From positions 186,001-250,000 of the forward strand of contig CAWBRT010000007.1 of NCBI GenBank assembly GCA_963791145.1: a stretch of DNA of 64,000 bases, written 5' to 3'. This document shows positions 28,268-37,267 of this stretch, piece by piece (position 1 is the first letter of the stretch; the number at the start of each line of letters is the position of its first letter). The notes beneath the pieces were generated by a model. The model worked only from the letters and a program-made list of their open reading frames with translations. It searched no databases and was not told where the DNA came from. This DNA comes from CAWBRT01 sp963791145 (lineage in GTDB: Bacteria; Acidobacteriota; Terriglobia; Terriglobales; Acidobacteriaceae). A program made the translations under genes and the position numbers.

Positions 28268-29623
28268 ATGAGCACCACGATGATTGCAGGTCCCATGATT
28301 CGGACCAAGCTGCCCGGCCCTAATGCCCGGCGAATTCTCGAAGCCGACGAGCGGCTGATCTCGCCTTCCTACACGCGCTCTTATCCGCTGGTGGCGAAGC
28401 GTGGCCGCGGCATGCTGATCGAGGACGTAGACGGCAACGAGTTTCTGGATTTCACCGCCGGAATCGCCGTGGTCTCGACCGGCCATTGCCATCCCGCGGT
28501 GGTGGAAGCCATCCAGCGGCAGTCGGCTGAGTTGATCCACATGTCCGGCACCGATTTCTATTATCCGCAGCTGACGGAGCTGGCGGAGAGACTGTCGGCC
28601 ATCGCGCCCATGCCGGGACCGCACCGCATTCACTACGGGAATTCGGGAACCGAGGCCATCGAGGCCGCGCTCAAGCTGGCCCGCTACCATACCGGCAGGC
28701 AGGGAATCATAGCCTTTTACGGCAGCTTCCACGGGCGCACCATGGGAGCGCTGTCGCTGACCTGCTCCAAGGTGCAGCAGCGCCGGCGCTTCTCGCCGCT
28801 GATGCCCGGAGTGGTGCACGCGCCGTTTCCCAACCTCTACCGCCGGCCCGAGGGTAGCAACGCGGACGAGTTCGCGCGCCAGACCGCCCGCCACATCGAA
28901 GAGGTCATCTTCCGCACGGAAATGGCGCCGGAAGAGTGCGCGGCCATCTTCGTCGAGGCCATTCAGGGCGAGGGCGGATACCTGCCGGCGCCTCCGGTGT
29001 TTATGCAGGAGCTGCGGCGCATCTGCGACCGGCATGGAATCCTGCTGGTGCTCGACGAGGTACAGTCGGGCATGGGCCGTACCGGCAAGTGGTGGGCGGT
29101 GGAGCATAGCGGCGTCGAGCCGGACATGGTATGCATCGCCAAAGGCATCGCCAGCGGCCTGCCGCTGAGCGTGCTGCTGACGCGGGCGGAGATCATGGAC
29201 TGGGTTCCGGGCTCGCATGCCTCAACCTTCGGCGGCAACCCGGTGGCCATCGCCGCTGCGCTGGCCACGCTCGACGTGCTGGAGCAGGAAGGCGTGCGCA
29301 ACGCCGAGCTGGTGGGACGCCACATCATGGAGCGCATAAGCCGCTGGCCGGACGAGCTGCCGCTGGTGGGCGACGTGCGCGGCCAGGGATTGATGATCGG
29401 CGTCGAGCTGGTCACCGACAAGATGACCAAGAAGCCGGCGGGCGAGGAGCGCGACCGCGTGATTCTGGAGGCCTTCGAAAAGGGAGTGCTGTTGCTGGGC
29501 GCCGGGCCGAACACGATTCGCATCGCTCCGCCGCTGATCGTCAGCCGGGAACAGGCCGATCTCGCGCTCGACGTGCTGGAAGCCGCCATCCGCGACGTCG
29601 GGCGAGGACGGAACGCCGCGTAA
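28268..29623 (+). CDS. Class III aminotransferase (4-aminobutyrate/acetylornithine type)
   Basis: 451 residues from the ATG at 28268. A PLP-dependent fold type I enzyme. Visible: the phosphate-binding GNSGTEAIEAALKLAR, YGSFHGRTMGALSLT, AIFVEAIQGEGGY, LVLDEVQSGMGRTGKWW, and the PLP lysine in CIAKGIASGLPL, then STFGGNPVA. The length and the ACNEF-like N-terminus (DVDGNEFLDFTAGIAV) fit GABA or other omega-amino acid transaminases better than ArgD. No GABA or arginine genes are adjacent, so the substrate remains open. The gene is intact. Confidence 0.88.
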   Translation: MSTTMIAGPMIRTKLPGPNARRILEADERLISPSYTRSYPLVAKRGRGMLIEDVDGNEFLDFTAGIAVVSTGHCHPAVVEAIQRQSAELIHMSGTDFYYPQLTELAERLSAIAPMPGPHRIHYGNSGTEAIEAALKLARYHTGRQGIIAFYGSFHGRTMGALSLTCSKVQQRRRFSPLMPGVVHAPFPNLYRRPEGSNADEFARQTARHIEEVIFRTEMAPEECAAIFVEAIQGEGGYLPAPPVFMQELRRICDRHGILLVLDEVQSGMGRTGKWWAVEHSGVEPDMVCIAKGIASGLPLSVLLTRAEIMDWVPGSHASTFGGNPVAIAAALATLDVLEQEGVRNAELVGRHIMERISRWPDELPLVGDVRGQGLMIGVELVTDKMTKKPAGEERDRVILEAFEKGVLLLGAGPNTIRIAPPLIVSREQADLALDVLEAAIRDVGRGRNAA

Positions 29624-29796
29624 ACAGTTTCGAGTTTCGAGTTTACAGTTGAGTTGTCCTGGCAGATGCCCTACGTTAGCGAAGCAAACGTGGGTAGCTT
29701 GGAACCAAGGAAGGCCCCACATCTGCTGCGCAGATGTGGGATGCCCGGCAGCTTGAATCGAAAACTTGAAACTCGAAACTTGAAACTCGAAACTGC
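29624..29796. repeat. Facing GTTTCGA tracts enclosing a CCCACATCTG hairpin
   Basis: Left tract 29624-29653 begins directly at the aminotransferase stop; the right tract 29752-29796 is its near-complement (AACTTGAAACTCGAAACT). Between them is CCCACATCTG (29716-29725) with its complement at 29731-29740. Confidence 0.75.
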
Positions 29797-29800
29797 CGTT

Positions 29801-30458
29801 TTACTTGTGCTTCAGCGCCAACGTCAGCGCGCCGGCGCCGATCAGCGTGCAGCCGCCGGCATAGCCGACCTTTCGCTGGGCCGAGGAGGTCGAGAACCAG
29901 CCGCCGACCATTCCCGCGACGCAACTGTAGGTCCCGGAGTTCAGAAAGCTGAGGCAGGTGAAGGTGGCGAGCAGGATCGCGCTCTGCAACAGGAAAGAAC
30001 CCTGCGCGGTCATAAACTGAGGCACGAAGGCTATAAAGAAGAGAATGCTCTTGGGATTCAGGACGGTTATGGTCCAGGCCTTGCTGAAGCGCGCGAGAAG
30101 GGTGGGCGCTTTCACCTGCGCGCCGTCGATGGCGACCGACATTCGCCGATGCGCCGGCGCCCGCCCGGCCACTGCGCGCCTGCAGGATGGACTTCACTCC
30201 CAGATAAATCAGGTAGCAGCCGCCCAGGGTCTTGAGCACGGCGAAGGCGGCGGCGGAGGCGCGCAACAGCGCCCCGGCTCCGGTCAGCGATAAGGTCATG
30301 GCTACCGCATCGGCCGTGCCGACGCCCAAGACCGTAGCCCAGGCGCGGCGTGAGCCGTTGGCCAGGGCATCGCCCACCACCAGCAGAACGGTCGGGCCGG
30401 GAATGATGAGCATCACGGCGCTGGCGGCGATGAAAGCAAGCCAAGTGTGCAGGTCCAT
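29801..30458 (-). pseudogene. LysE/RhtB family amino-acid exporter, one frameshift
   Basis: From the ATG at 30458: MDLHTWLAFIAASAVMLIIPGP with the family GPTVLLVVGDALANGSRRA motif, then LGGCYLIYLGVKSILQA. Near 30165 the frame shifts by one base, and the other half continues VNPKSILFF-like (TITVLNPKSILFFIAFVPQF), further membrane helices and GAGALTLALKHK. Corrected length is about 218 residues with six predicted helices, normal for inner-membrane efflux of amino acids or homoserine lactones. Substrate unknown. Confidence 0.8.
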
Positions 30459-30539
30459 GGAGTTCGCTCGCGAGGAAGTCAGCCACCAGATTAGCATGGC
30501 GCACGCTGCGGATTACCCGCGCTCACAAATGCTTTGGGG

Positions 30540-30663
30540 TTTGCGTAGGTACAGCCGCTCCCGGCTGTATGTGCCAGACGCGCGTGAGCGCGGCTGGCAG
30601 TTTTCTGGGTGCGTCAGGCGTGCTTCGCACGCCCGCCCAGCCGGGGGCGGCTGGCCTACGCGG
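30540..30663. repeat. Triple-hairpin REP cluster abutting the galT stop
   Basis: Three successive stems: TACAGCCGCTCCCGGCTGTA, GCCAGACGCGCGTGAGCGCG with GCTGGC, and the GGCGTGCTTCGCACGCC plus CAGCCGGGGGCGGCTGG double hairpin (30607-30660). The last unit ends immediately at the galT stop codon (30664-30666). Confidence 0.75.
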
Positions 30664-31710
30664 TCACCGTGCGCCGGTCACTTCGCGCTCGTAATGGCTG
30701 ACATCGGCCTGGCGCAGGAAGCGGGCCGACTCCTCCGGCGGCGTGGGGTTGATGTAGAATCCCGTTCCCCATTCGAAGCCGGCGGTCTTGGTCAGCCGGG
30801 GCATGAACTCGATGTGCCAGTGGTAGTGCTCGTTGGAGGGGTCCTGCAGCGGCGAACTGTGGATGATGAGGTTGTAGGCGGGACGATCAAGCACCAGGTC
30901 GGCTTTCAGGCAAAGTTCTTTCAAAGCCTTGGCTAGCGCTTCGAAGCACTGCGAGGAGGAGTTTTCAAACGCCGACTCGTGGCGCTTGGGCAGGATCCAG
31001 GTTTCAAAAGGGAAGCGCGGCGCATAGGGCGCCAGGGTAACGAACTCGTGGTTCTCGGAGACGATGCGGATGGGATTCTCCAGCTCCTGCCGGATCATGT
31101 CGCAATAGACGCACCGCTCCTTGAAGATGAAGTACTGCTTGGCGCCATCCAGCTCTTCCAGGGCGTGCTTGGGAATGATGGGCAGCGCGATCAGTTGCGC
31201 GTGCGGATGCTCGAGGGTGGCTCCGGCGGCCTCGCCGTGGTTTTTGAACAGTAAAATGTACTTGAGGCGGCGATCTTTCTTGAGGTCGATGATGCGGTCG
31301 CGGAAGGCCCAGAGAACGTCTTCCATGCGCTTGGCGGGCAGGGTGGCGAGCGAGGCATTGTGCTCCGGGGTCATGATGACGACCTCGTGCGCGCCGATGC
31401 CGGTCACCTTGTCGAACATGCCTTCGGCCTGGCGGTTGAGATTGCCCTCGATGCCGAGCGCCGGGAACTTGTTGGGAACCACGCGCACCGTCCAGCCCTG
31501 AGAATCGCGCGGGGGCTGTGGGCCGCCATTCGGCGACGGCCGGTAGGCAAGGATTTCGGGCGGCGTCTTGGATTCGTTGCCGTAACAGAAGGGGCAGAAT
31601 CCGCCCTTGGGGGCGACCTGCTGACGGAAGAAGTCGGTGGGACGGCGGGCCCGATCAGTGGAGACGATCACCCAGCGGCCGACAATCGGATCTTTTCGCA
31701 GTTCAGGCAT
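30664..31710 (-). CDS. galT: Galactose-1-phosphate uridylyltransferase
   Basis: 348 residues. A HIT-superfamily enzyme of the Leloir pathway that swaps UMP between UDP-glucose and galactose-1-phosphate. The catalytic motif H168-P-H170-Q is visible in GATLEHPHAQL. A zinc pair C39-x2-C42 (GFCPFCYGNE) and NHGEAAGA upstream agree with GalT. The C-terminal half has PFETWILPKRHESAF and HYHWHIEFMPR. No other gal gene is adjacent; it may serve sugar-nucleotide salvage or polysaccharide synthesis. Intact. Confidence 0.92.
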   Translation of the reverse strand: MPELRKDPIVGRWVIVSTDRARRPTDFFRQQVAPKGGFCPFCYGNESKTPPEILAYRPSPNGGPQPPRDSQGWTVRVVPNKFPALGIEGNLNRQAEGMFDKVTGIGAHEVVIMTPEHNASLATLPAKRMEDVLWAFRDRIIDLKKDRRLKYILLFKNHGEAAGATLEHPHAQLIALPIIPKHALEELDGAKQYFIFKERCVYCDMIRQELENPIRIVSENHEFVTLAPYAPRFPFETWILPKRHESAFENSSSQCFEALAKALKELCLKADLVLDRPAYNLIIHSSPLQDPSNEHYHWHIEFMPRLTKTAGFEWGTGFYINPTPPEESARFLRQADVSHYEREVTGAR

Positions 31711-32032
31711 AAGAACCCCCTCACAACGTACCAGGTTTCAAAGTTTCAAGGTTTCAGAGTTTCGGCGAAGTGTCATCCTGAGCGAAGCCGGGGTCCACGG
31801 CAGACGCCGCTTATGCGTCTGCTGGGCTGGTGGAGCGAAGGATCCGCTGTCGCCCAGGCCTGTATAAAAGCAGATCCTTCGCCGCGCGGCCGACAACAGG
31901 CCGCTTGCTCAGGATGACCCTGCAAACACGCTTCCGAAGTACCCCCGCTAACCCAACGCGTCCTACGGAGTCTGAAGCTTTGAAACCTTGAGACTCTGAA
32001 ACCTTGAAACCTTGAAACCTCAAAATCCTTCC
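31711..32032. repeat. Facing GTTTCAA tracts enclosing a TCATCCTGAGCG repeat
   Basis: 31732-31764 (GGTTTCAAAGTTTCAAGG type) faces its near-complement at 31974-32021. The 210 bases between carry the GTCATCCTGAGCGAAG ... GCTCAGGATGAC palindromic repeat. No gene is supported in this interval. Confidence 0.75.
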
Positions 32033-32596
32033 TCACCGGAAGGCTCTCGTTTTCATGTTACGCCAGGAGTAAGCGTTCTTGAAGAGCTGGCAGGCGGGGT
32101 CGCCTCCGGCCTCGTAATAGATGGAAAGCACGTCGAAGCGGATCGTTGGAACCGCCGGTCGCGTCCCGGCAGAGGCGAAGCCGCGTTTGCCGGATACCGC
32201 CAGCCCTACCCCAGCAAACGGAAAATCACGTTTGCTGGGGACCCCGGGCCGGGTGCGGCGCAGGTATTCGCCGGCCATGGCCGCCAGTTCGCGGCGCTTG
32301 GCGCGGTCGACGGCGGCCTCGGCGGGCTTGACGTCGCGCGTGGTGCGGGTCTTTACCTCGACGAAGCAGAGAACCTCGCCATCCCATGCGACCAGGTCGA
32401 TCTCTCCCCGGCGGCGCGGGGTGCGCCAGTTGCGGGCCACGATGGTGTAGCCTAGCTGCCGCAGGTGGAAGTGCGCCAGGTCTTCGCCGCGGCGTCCGGT
32501 CTCGAGGTGCGCTGGTTGCGGCGGCTGGCGGCGCAGCACTATGGCCGCGCGATCCAGCATGCCGCACAACGCGCGGGTCAGCCGGCCGCGGAACAT
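32033..32596 (-). CDS. yraN: YraN/UPF0102 endonuclease-like protein with an in-frame repeat insertion
   Basis: 187 residues against a usual 115-130. Residues 32-115 hold the PD-(D/E)xK-like core of YraN: GRRGEDLAHFHLRQLGY, E65-x-D67 in GEIDLV, and E80-V-K82 in FVEVKTR. Residues about 118-150 (GVPSKRDFPFAG ... SAGTRPAV) are foreign to the family and are encoded by a CCCCAGCAAACG palindrome (32209-32240) plus neighbouring repeat. The normal C-terminus resumes with TIRFDVLSIYYE. About 25 N-terminal residues are also extra; a later start is possible. YraN is implicated in nucleic-acid processing, but its role is not firmly known. Confidence 0.8.
   Translation of the reverse strand: MFRGRLTRALCGMLDRAAIVLRRQPPQPAHLETGRRGEDLAHFHLRQLGYTIVARNWRTPRRRGEIDLVAWDGEVLCFVEVKTRTTRDVKPAEAAVDRAKRRELAAMAGEYLRRTRPGVPSKRDFPFAGVGLAVSGKRGFASAGTRPAVPTIRFDVLSIYYEAGGDPACQLFKNAYSWRNMKTRAFR
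32209..32240. repeat. CCCCAGCAAACG palindrome inside yraN
   Basis: CCCCAGCAAACG, 8-base loop, CGTTTGCTGGGG, followed by ACCCCGG. Perfect 12-bp arms. Same family as 16872-16904 in nrdJ but read in another phase. Confidence 0.85.
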
Positions 32597-32603
32597 GATT
32601 CGC

Positions 32604-33275
32604 TTACTCCTTTTCCGCAGCGGCGTCCGCCGGAGCCTCGGCGGGATCGGCGGACTGTCCGCGAACGGCGAAGCTGGCCTTCGGCCCGCGCTGGGGATGG
32701 AAGGTCACGCGTACCGGGTTCTTCTCCCAGGTTGGCGGGGCGCAATCGGACTCGGGATCATCGCCTTGGGAGGCTGCTCCCAGATCCTGCCGCAGAATGG
32801 GCTTGCTGCGCCCGAGCTCGACGACCATGCCGTAGACTTTCACGCCGTTGTCGGAGAGCCCGCAGTAAGCGGCGTAGTCGCGGAACCAGACAGCCTGGGA
32901 ATAGAAAGGATCGAAGTTGGCCAGTCTCAACTGGCTGACGTGGCCGGTAGCGCGATCGACCACCAGCCATCCGCCGCGCTGCCACACCCAGCGGCGGGTG
33001 GCGGAGTCTCCAGGCAGGTTGTCATTGAGGCGGAAGGCCCGCCGCACAACAAAGATGCGGTCGGTGACGGTGTGCGGCTCGCCGGTGGTGAACTCCTTGA
33101 CAGTGCCGTCCACCAGCAGGGCGCGGACCGTCATCGGGGCGGTACGATCCTGGCCTGGCCCGATGAACAGCTTCACCGCTAGCGGCTTGCCGAAGGTGAT
33201 GACGTGCGGCTTAGCCGCAAAACCCGGCGCTGCCAGCATGGCGAGTGAAAGCAGCAGCAAAAGCCTGGAGAACAT
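32604..33275 (-). CDS. Secreted hypothetical protein, 223 aa
   Basis: Signal peptide at residues 1-20 (FSRLLLLLSLAMLAAPGFA). The mature part looks beta-rich, with KLFIGPGQDRTAPMTVRALLVDG, KEFTTGEPHTVTDRIFVVRRAFRLNDNL, a Trp-rich RRWVWQRGGWLVVDR, and AVWFRDYAAYCGLSD. Two cysteines could pair. It has an Ala/Glu-rich C-terminal tail. I do not recognise the family; the features suit a periplasmic or surface protein. It lies 7 bases upstream of yraN and points the same way, so the two may be co-transcribed. Confidence 0.7.
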   Translation of the reverse strand: MFSRLLLLLSLAMLAAPGFAAKPHVITFGKPLAVKLFIGPGQDRTAPMTVRALLVDGTVKEFTTGEPHTVTDRIFVVRRAFRLNDNLPGDSATRRWVWQRGGWLVVDRATGHVSQLRLANFDPFYSQAVWFRDYAAYCGLSDNGVKVYGMVVELGRSKPILRQDLGAASQGDDPESDCAPPTWEKNPVRVTFHPQRGPKASFAVRGQSADPAEAPADAAAEKE

Positions 33276-33325
33276 GAAGCTAGGCTATCGCGAGGGAGCG
33301 GCAGGAGCAAGCGTTTCAAAAAACG

Positions 33326-33420
33326 GGTTTCAAGGTTTCAAAGTTTCAAGGTTTCGAGGTTTAGCTCCCAATAGCCCCGAAAGGTTGGAAACTTTGAAAC
33401 CTTGAAACTTTGAAACCCGG
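33326..33420. repeat. Facing GTTTCAA tracts with a short loop
   Basis: 33326-33362 and its near-complement 33385-33420 are separated by only about 22 bases, so this pair could fold as one long hairpin in RNA. Confidence 0.75.
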
Positions 33421-33472
33421 CTTTGGGCGCGGCATACAACCTTCCTGGGACGCGCCTCTTCCCATCTTCAGC

Positions 33473-34456
33473 ATGGCTGACGCGAGCACCCGCCGGCGTT
33501 TACCCAAAATCCTGGTCGTCGACGACAATCCGCAAAATACCCTGCTGATGCGCGAGTTGCTGACGCGGCGCAACTACGAGGTAACCACCGCCACCAACGC
33601 CGCCGAGGCCGAGGCGCAGATGCGCGACAACCCGCCCGACGTGGTGCTGCTGGACGTGGTCATGCCCGACAAGTCCGGCTACGATCTCTGCCGCCAGTGG
33701 AAGGAAGACCACGCCACGCGCCTCATTCCAGTGGTGATGGTCACCGGCTTGAGCGATCGCGAAGACAAGATCCGCGGCATAGAGGCCGGAGCCGACGATT
33801 TCCTGAACAAGCCCGTCTTTCCCGAAGAGCTTTTCGCGCGCGTTCACTCGCTGCTCAAGCTGAAGGACTATACCGACGAGCTGGACAACGCCGAGGCGGT
33901 ACTGTGCACCCTGGGCCGCAGCGTGGAGTCGCGCGATCCCTATACGGAGGGCCATTGCGAACGGCTGGCCCGCTACGCCAGCGAACTCGGAGAACACCTG
34001 GGGCTGGACTGGGAATCGCAGGTGGCGCTGCGGCGGGGCGGGTTTCTGCACGACCTGGGCAAGATTGCCATCCCCGACGAGATTCTGAAGAAAGGCACCA
34101 ACCTCAGCCCGGAAGAGTGGCGCATCATGAAGCGGCATCCGATCATCGGCGAGACCATCTGCAAGCCGTTGCGTTCGCTGCGGCTGGTGCTGCCGATCAT
34201 CCGCCATCATCACGAGCACTGGGACGGCAGCGGCTACCCGGACCGCATCGGCGGGGAAGAAATTCCCCTGCTGGCGCGCGTCCTGCAGGTGGTCGACGTC
34301 TACGATGCGCTGCGCACGGAGCGGCCTTACAAGCCGGCGCGCTCCCACCCGGAGGCGCAGGAGATCATGACCCTGGAGGCGGAGCGGGGATTGTGGGACC
34401 AGCGAATCGTGAAGGAATTTTTTCTCCTGGCGCCCATGGAAGAAGAGGCGGCATAA
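33473..34456 (+). CDS. Response regulator with HD-GYP output domain
   Basis: 327 residues from the ATG at 33473. The receiver domain (about 11-130) has the acidic pair D17-D18, the phospho-acceptor D61 (DVVLLDVVMPDKSGY) and K113 (LNKPVF). After a helical linker comes an HD-GYP domain (about 145-320): H193-D194 in FLHDLGKIAIPDE, and HHHEHWDGSGYPDRIGG. HD-GYP proteins hydrolyse cyclic di-GMP (or cGAMP), so this is a phosphorylation-controlled second-messenger phosphodiesterase in the cytoplasm. No cognate histidine kinase is adjacent. Confidence 0.93.
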   Translation: MADASTRRRLPKILVVDDNPQNTLLMRELLTRRNYEVTTATNAAEAEAQMRDNPPDVVLLDVVMPDKSGYDLCRQWKEDHATRLIPVVMVTGLSDREDKIRGIEAGADDFLNKPVFPEELFARVHSLLKLKDYTDELDNAEAVLCTLGRSVESRDPYTEGHCERLARYASELGEHLGLDWESQVALRRGGFLHDLGKIAIPDEILKKGTNLSPEEWRIMKRHPIIGETICKPLRSLRLVLPIIRHHHEHWDGSGYPDRIGGEEIPLLARVLQVVDVYDALRTERPYKPARSHPEAQEIMTLEAERGLWDQRIVKEFFLLAPMEEEAA

Positions 34457-34565
34457 GGCCGCAGGGCACGCGGAACACGTGTCTACTTACAAAATTCTGC
34501 AGCAAAACCAACGTGTAGGTATTCTTTAGCAACTCTACTATAATGTGGCGCGTCCAAGTAGCTGC

Positions 34566-35375
34566 ATGTCCGTCGACTACAGCATCGTGATTCCTGCGTA
34601 CAACGAGGGCGCCCGCCTGCTTCCGACGCTGGACCGCGTTCTCGGCTTCATCCGCCAGCAAGGCTGGTCGGCGGAAATCGTTGTCGTCAATGATGGATCG
34701 CGCGACGAGACCGCCGAGATAGTTCGCGCCTATGGGCAGCGCCATCCGGCCGTGCGCCTGATCGAAAATCCGGGCAACCGTGGCAAAGGATTCTCCGTGC
34801 GCAACGGCATCCTGCACGCCCGCGGCGAGGCCGTCCTGTTCACCGACGCCGATCTCTCCTCTCCCATCGAAGAATCCGTCAAGCTGTTCGGCGCGATCGC
34901 CCGCGGCAACGATATGGCCATCGGCTCGCGCTGGCTGCAAAGCGATTTGCAGACGGTGCGGCAGCCGCTCTACCGGCAAATACTCGGCCGGGCCTTCAAC
35001 CTGGCGCTCAGAATCATCCTGGGGTTGAACTTCAAGGACACGCAGTGCGGCTTCAAGGCCGTTACCGGCCGCGCCGGGCGGGACATCTTTGGCCGCCAGC
35101 GCATTCGCCGCTGGGGCTTCGACCCGGAGATTCTGTTCCTGGCCCGCAAACTCGGCTACAAGGTGGAAGAGGTTCCGGTAGCCTGGGGACACGACCACCG
35201 CTCCAAGATCAATCCCATCACCGACGGCATGAGCATGCTGGCCGACCTGCTCCGGATTCGCTGGAACAGTCGTCTCCGGCAAGTACAGCAACGCACCCGC
35301 GCCGAGCCCGGCGGAAGCGCCAGACGAGGTTCCGGCAGTGCATCCCCGCGCTTAGCCGTAAATCCCCGTTCTTAG
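34566..35375 (+). CDS. Family 2 glycosyltransferase (dolichyl-phosphate glucosyltransferase-like)
   Basis: 269 residues from the ATG at 34566. GT-A fold with SIVIPAYNEGARLLPTL at the N-terminus, VVVNDGSRDET, and the metal-binding DAD-like LFTDADLSSPIEE, then KDTQCGFKAVTGRAG and RRWGFDPEILFLARKLG. This set resembles polyprenyl- or dolichyl-phosphate sugar synthases that load a lipid carrier at the membrane; there is no obvious C-terminal membrane helix. The preceding gene is an HD-GYP regulator; a functional link is possible but unproven. Confidence 0.88.
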   Translation: MSVDYSIVIPAYNEGARLLPTLDRVLGFIRQQGWSAEIVVVNDGSRDETAEIVRAYGQRHPAVRLIENPGNRGKGFSVRNGILHARGEAVLFTDADLSSPIEESVKLFGAIARGNDMAIGSRWLQSDLQTVRQPLYRQILGRAFNLALRIILGLNFKDTQCGFKAVTGRAGRDIFGRQRIRRWGFDPEILFLARKLGYKVEEVPVAWGHDHRSKINPITDGMSMLADLLRIRWNSRLRQVQQRTRAEPGGSARRGSGSASPRLAVNPRS

Positions 35376-35515
35376 TTGTTGGTTGTTAGTTCTTCGTTGA
35401 GTTTTGTTACTGCCTGCTCAAACGAACTCTGAGAATGCAAATCAATTCTTCGTCGCGGACTGCTGCGCCTTCAGACACTAAGCGCCGGCAACTGGCAAGG
35501 AACCGGGAACTGTCT

Positions 35516-35782
35516 TTAGGAGGCAATGGCCCTGGCTGGTCTAGACCTTATAGTCTTCCATCGTGGCACGACCTGCACGTTGCGCCCAGGGTCCACGGCC
35601 AAGGTCAGGGTAGAGGAGCAGGCGGAGCATAGCCAGAAGTGCTCAATGGACTTGCGATTCCGTCCCGCCGCTTCGGAGGAAGACTGCTGGGATGTTTCCT
35701 GCGGCCGTATCTCGAAGACCGTTCCCTCGCCGAAGTAGTGGAACAAGCTTGAGCATGTCGGGTTGGCGCATTTCGATAGCAT
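35516..35782 (-). CDS. Zinc-ribbon-like hypothetical protein
   Basis: 88 residues from the ATG at 35782. Two cysteine pairs, MLSKCANPTCSSLFHYF and HFWLCSACSSTLTL, define a likely treble-clef or ribbon zinc site; between them is a strand-rich EGTVFEIRP segment, and the end is DPGRNVQVVP. I recall this CANPxC ... FWLCxxCS arrangement from many acidobacterial hypothetical proteins. Function unknown. A longer start at 35884 is possible but adds non-conserved sequence. Confidence 0.65.
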   Translation of the reverse strand: MLSKCANPTCSSLFHYFGEGTVFEIRPQETSQQSSSEAAGRNRKSIEHFWLCSACSSTLTLAVDPGRNVQVVPRWKTIRSRPARAIAS

Positions 35783-36279
35783 GAAAACTCGATTCCCTAT
35801 CCGTTGGGTGCTCTGATGTCCCCGCCTCAAGAGCCTTTCCGTCTCTGAGGCGAAATTCGTCTGCTGGGAGCCCGGCTTGCTCAATCAATGTCTGAAACGC
35901 GGGTCCGCGACCCGCTGCGTAAGTAAATGCCCAACCGGAGTGTTTGTCTCTCGCTACCCCACAGTTGCGAGCTATGAGCGATGCAGCGACTGGCACGACA
36001 CACCGTCCGGGAACAGGGACCGTTCGGTGGAACTCTTACAGACATTTTACGCGGGTTCCGCTTGTTATATCGGCACCTAGGGTTAAAAACTTCATGAAAT
36101 TTCTGTAACAGAATGATCGGAATTTCGCATCAGCAGCGACAAACCAATGTGGGAAGCACATACGTGTGCGAGTCCATCAATGCAGTGGTCCGATGACCGG
36201 ACAATCACTAGGGCGGCGGGAAGAAAGTCCTTTGCTCGAGACGCCGCAACCGGCGCGGCTTTCGGCGAATCCGGGTGTC
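35783..36279. other. Intergenic region, nothing clear
   Basis: About 500 bases. A possible minus-strand frame (about 35780-35996, KHSGWAFTYAAGRGPAFQTL) might be coding but overlaps the zinc-ribbon gene in part; I cannot support it. No hairpin with a T-run and no RNA gene recognised. Confidence 0.3.
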
Positions 36280-37236
36280 TTATACCGGTACGGGAACGCT
36301 CTCGATGATGTCGGCCACCACCTGCTCGGCCTGTTCGGAGCGTTTGATGGAGAGAGCGGTGCGGCTGCTGAGCACCACGCGATGGGCAAAGGCGGAGAGC
36401 GCCAGCCGCTTGAAGTCGTCAGGCTTGGAGAAGCTGCGGCCCTCGAGGTACGCCATGGCTTGGGCGGCGCGGAAGAGCATGAGCGATCCGCGGGGCGAAA
36501 CTCCCAAGGATAGTTGTTCGCTTTCCCGCGTACGCTGCACGATGCGCAGCGAGTAATCGACCAGCGAGTCGTCAACCTGCACCCGCTGCACCTCTTCCTG
36601 CAGGCGAAGCACGTCTTCCGCCTTGAGCACCGGCGATACTTCCTCCAGGCGCGCCGCGCCGGCCTGGCCGCGCAGAATCTCGCGCTCGCTCTCGGGCTCG
36701 GGATAAGTCATGCGCACGCGCAGCATGAAGCGGTCCATCTGCGATTCGGGCAGAGGATAGGTGCCATGATGCTCCACCGGATTCTGCGTGGCGATGACGG
36801 CAAAGGGCTGCGGCAGAGGATAGGAGCGGCCGTCCACCGTCACCTGAAACTCGTTCATGGCCTCCAGCAGCGCCGACTGCGTCTTGGGAGTGGTGCGGTT
36901 GATCTCATCGGCCAGCAGCACGTTGGTGAAGATGGGTCCGCGCTTGAACTCGAATCGCTGCTCGGCCACGGAGAACATGGAGATGCCGAGGACGTCGCTG
37001 GGCAGCAGGTCGCTGGTGAACTGTATGCGCTGGAAATCGCAGTCGATGGCACGGGCCAGGGCGTGCGCCAGGGTGGTCTTGCCGACTCCCGGCACGCCTT
37101 CCAGCAGCAGATGGCCGCGCGCCAGAACCGCCACCAGGGCCAGACGGATGACGTCGTCCTTGCCGCGAATGATCCGGCGCAGCGCGCTTTCCAGCCGCAC
37201 CGCAATGTCCGCCAGGGTTGGAGAGGAAGAAGACAT
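36280..37236 (-). CDS. MoxR family AAA+ ATPase
   Basis: 318 residues. Walker A EGVPGVGKTTL (46-56), Walker B VLLADEINR (about 106-114), and the MoxR signature ALLEAMNEFQVTVDG with FAVIATQNPVEHHGTYPLPESQMDRFM. The C-terminal lid has SPRGSLMLFRAAQAMAYLEGR. MoxR ATPases are chaperone-like and usually act with a DUF58 and VWA-domain protein. Those partners are not seen downstream within the next genes, which is slightly unusual. Intact. Confidence 0.93.
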   Translation of the reverse strand: MSSSSPTLADIAVRLESALRRIIRGKDDVIRLALVAVLARGHLLLEGVPGVGKTTLAHALARAIDCDFQRIQFTSDLLPSDVLGISMFSVAEQRFEFKRGPIFTNVLLADEINRTTPKTQSALLEAMNEFQVTVDGRSYPLPQPFAVIATQNPVEHHGTYPLPESQMDRFMLRVRMTYPEPESEREILRGQAGAARLEEVSPVLKAEDVLRLQEEVQRVQVDDSLVDYSLRIVQRTRESEQLSLGVSPRGSLMLFRAAQAMAYLEGRSFSKPDDFKRLALSAFAHRVVLSSRTALSIKRSEQAEQVVADIIESVPVPV

Positions 37237-37267
37237 CCTGAATGCATTCTATAACGGGGAGGGTGAA

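Noticed and set aside
35643..35996. Possible 117-residue minus-strand gene upstream of the zinc-ribbon gene
   Set aside because: Overlaps the better-supported 35516-35782 gene in another frame, with no recognisable motif or ribosome site.
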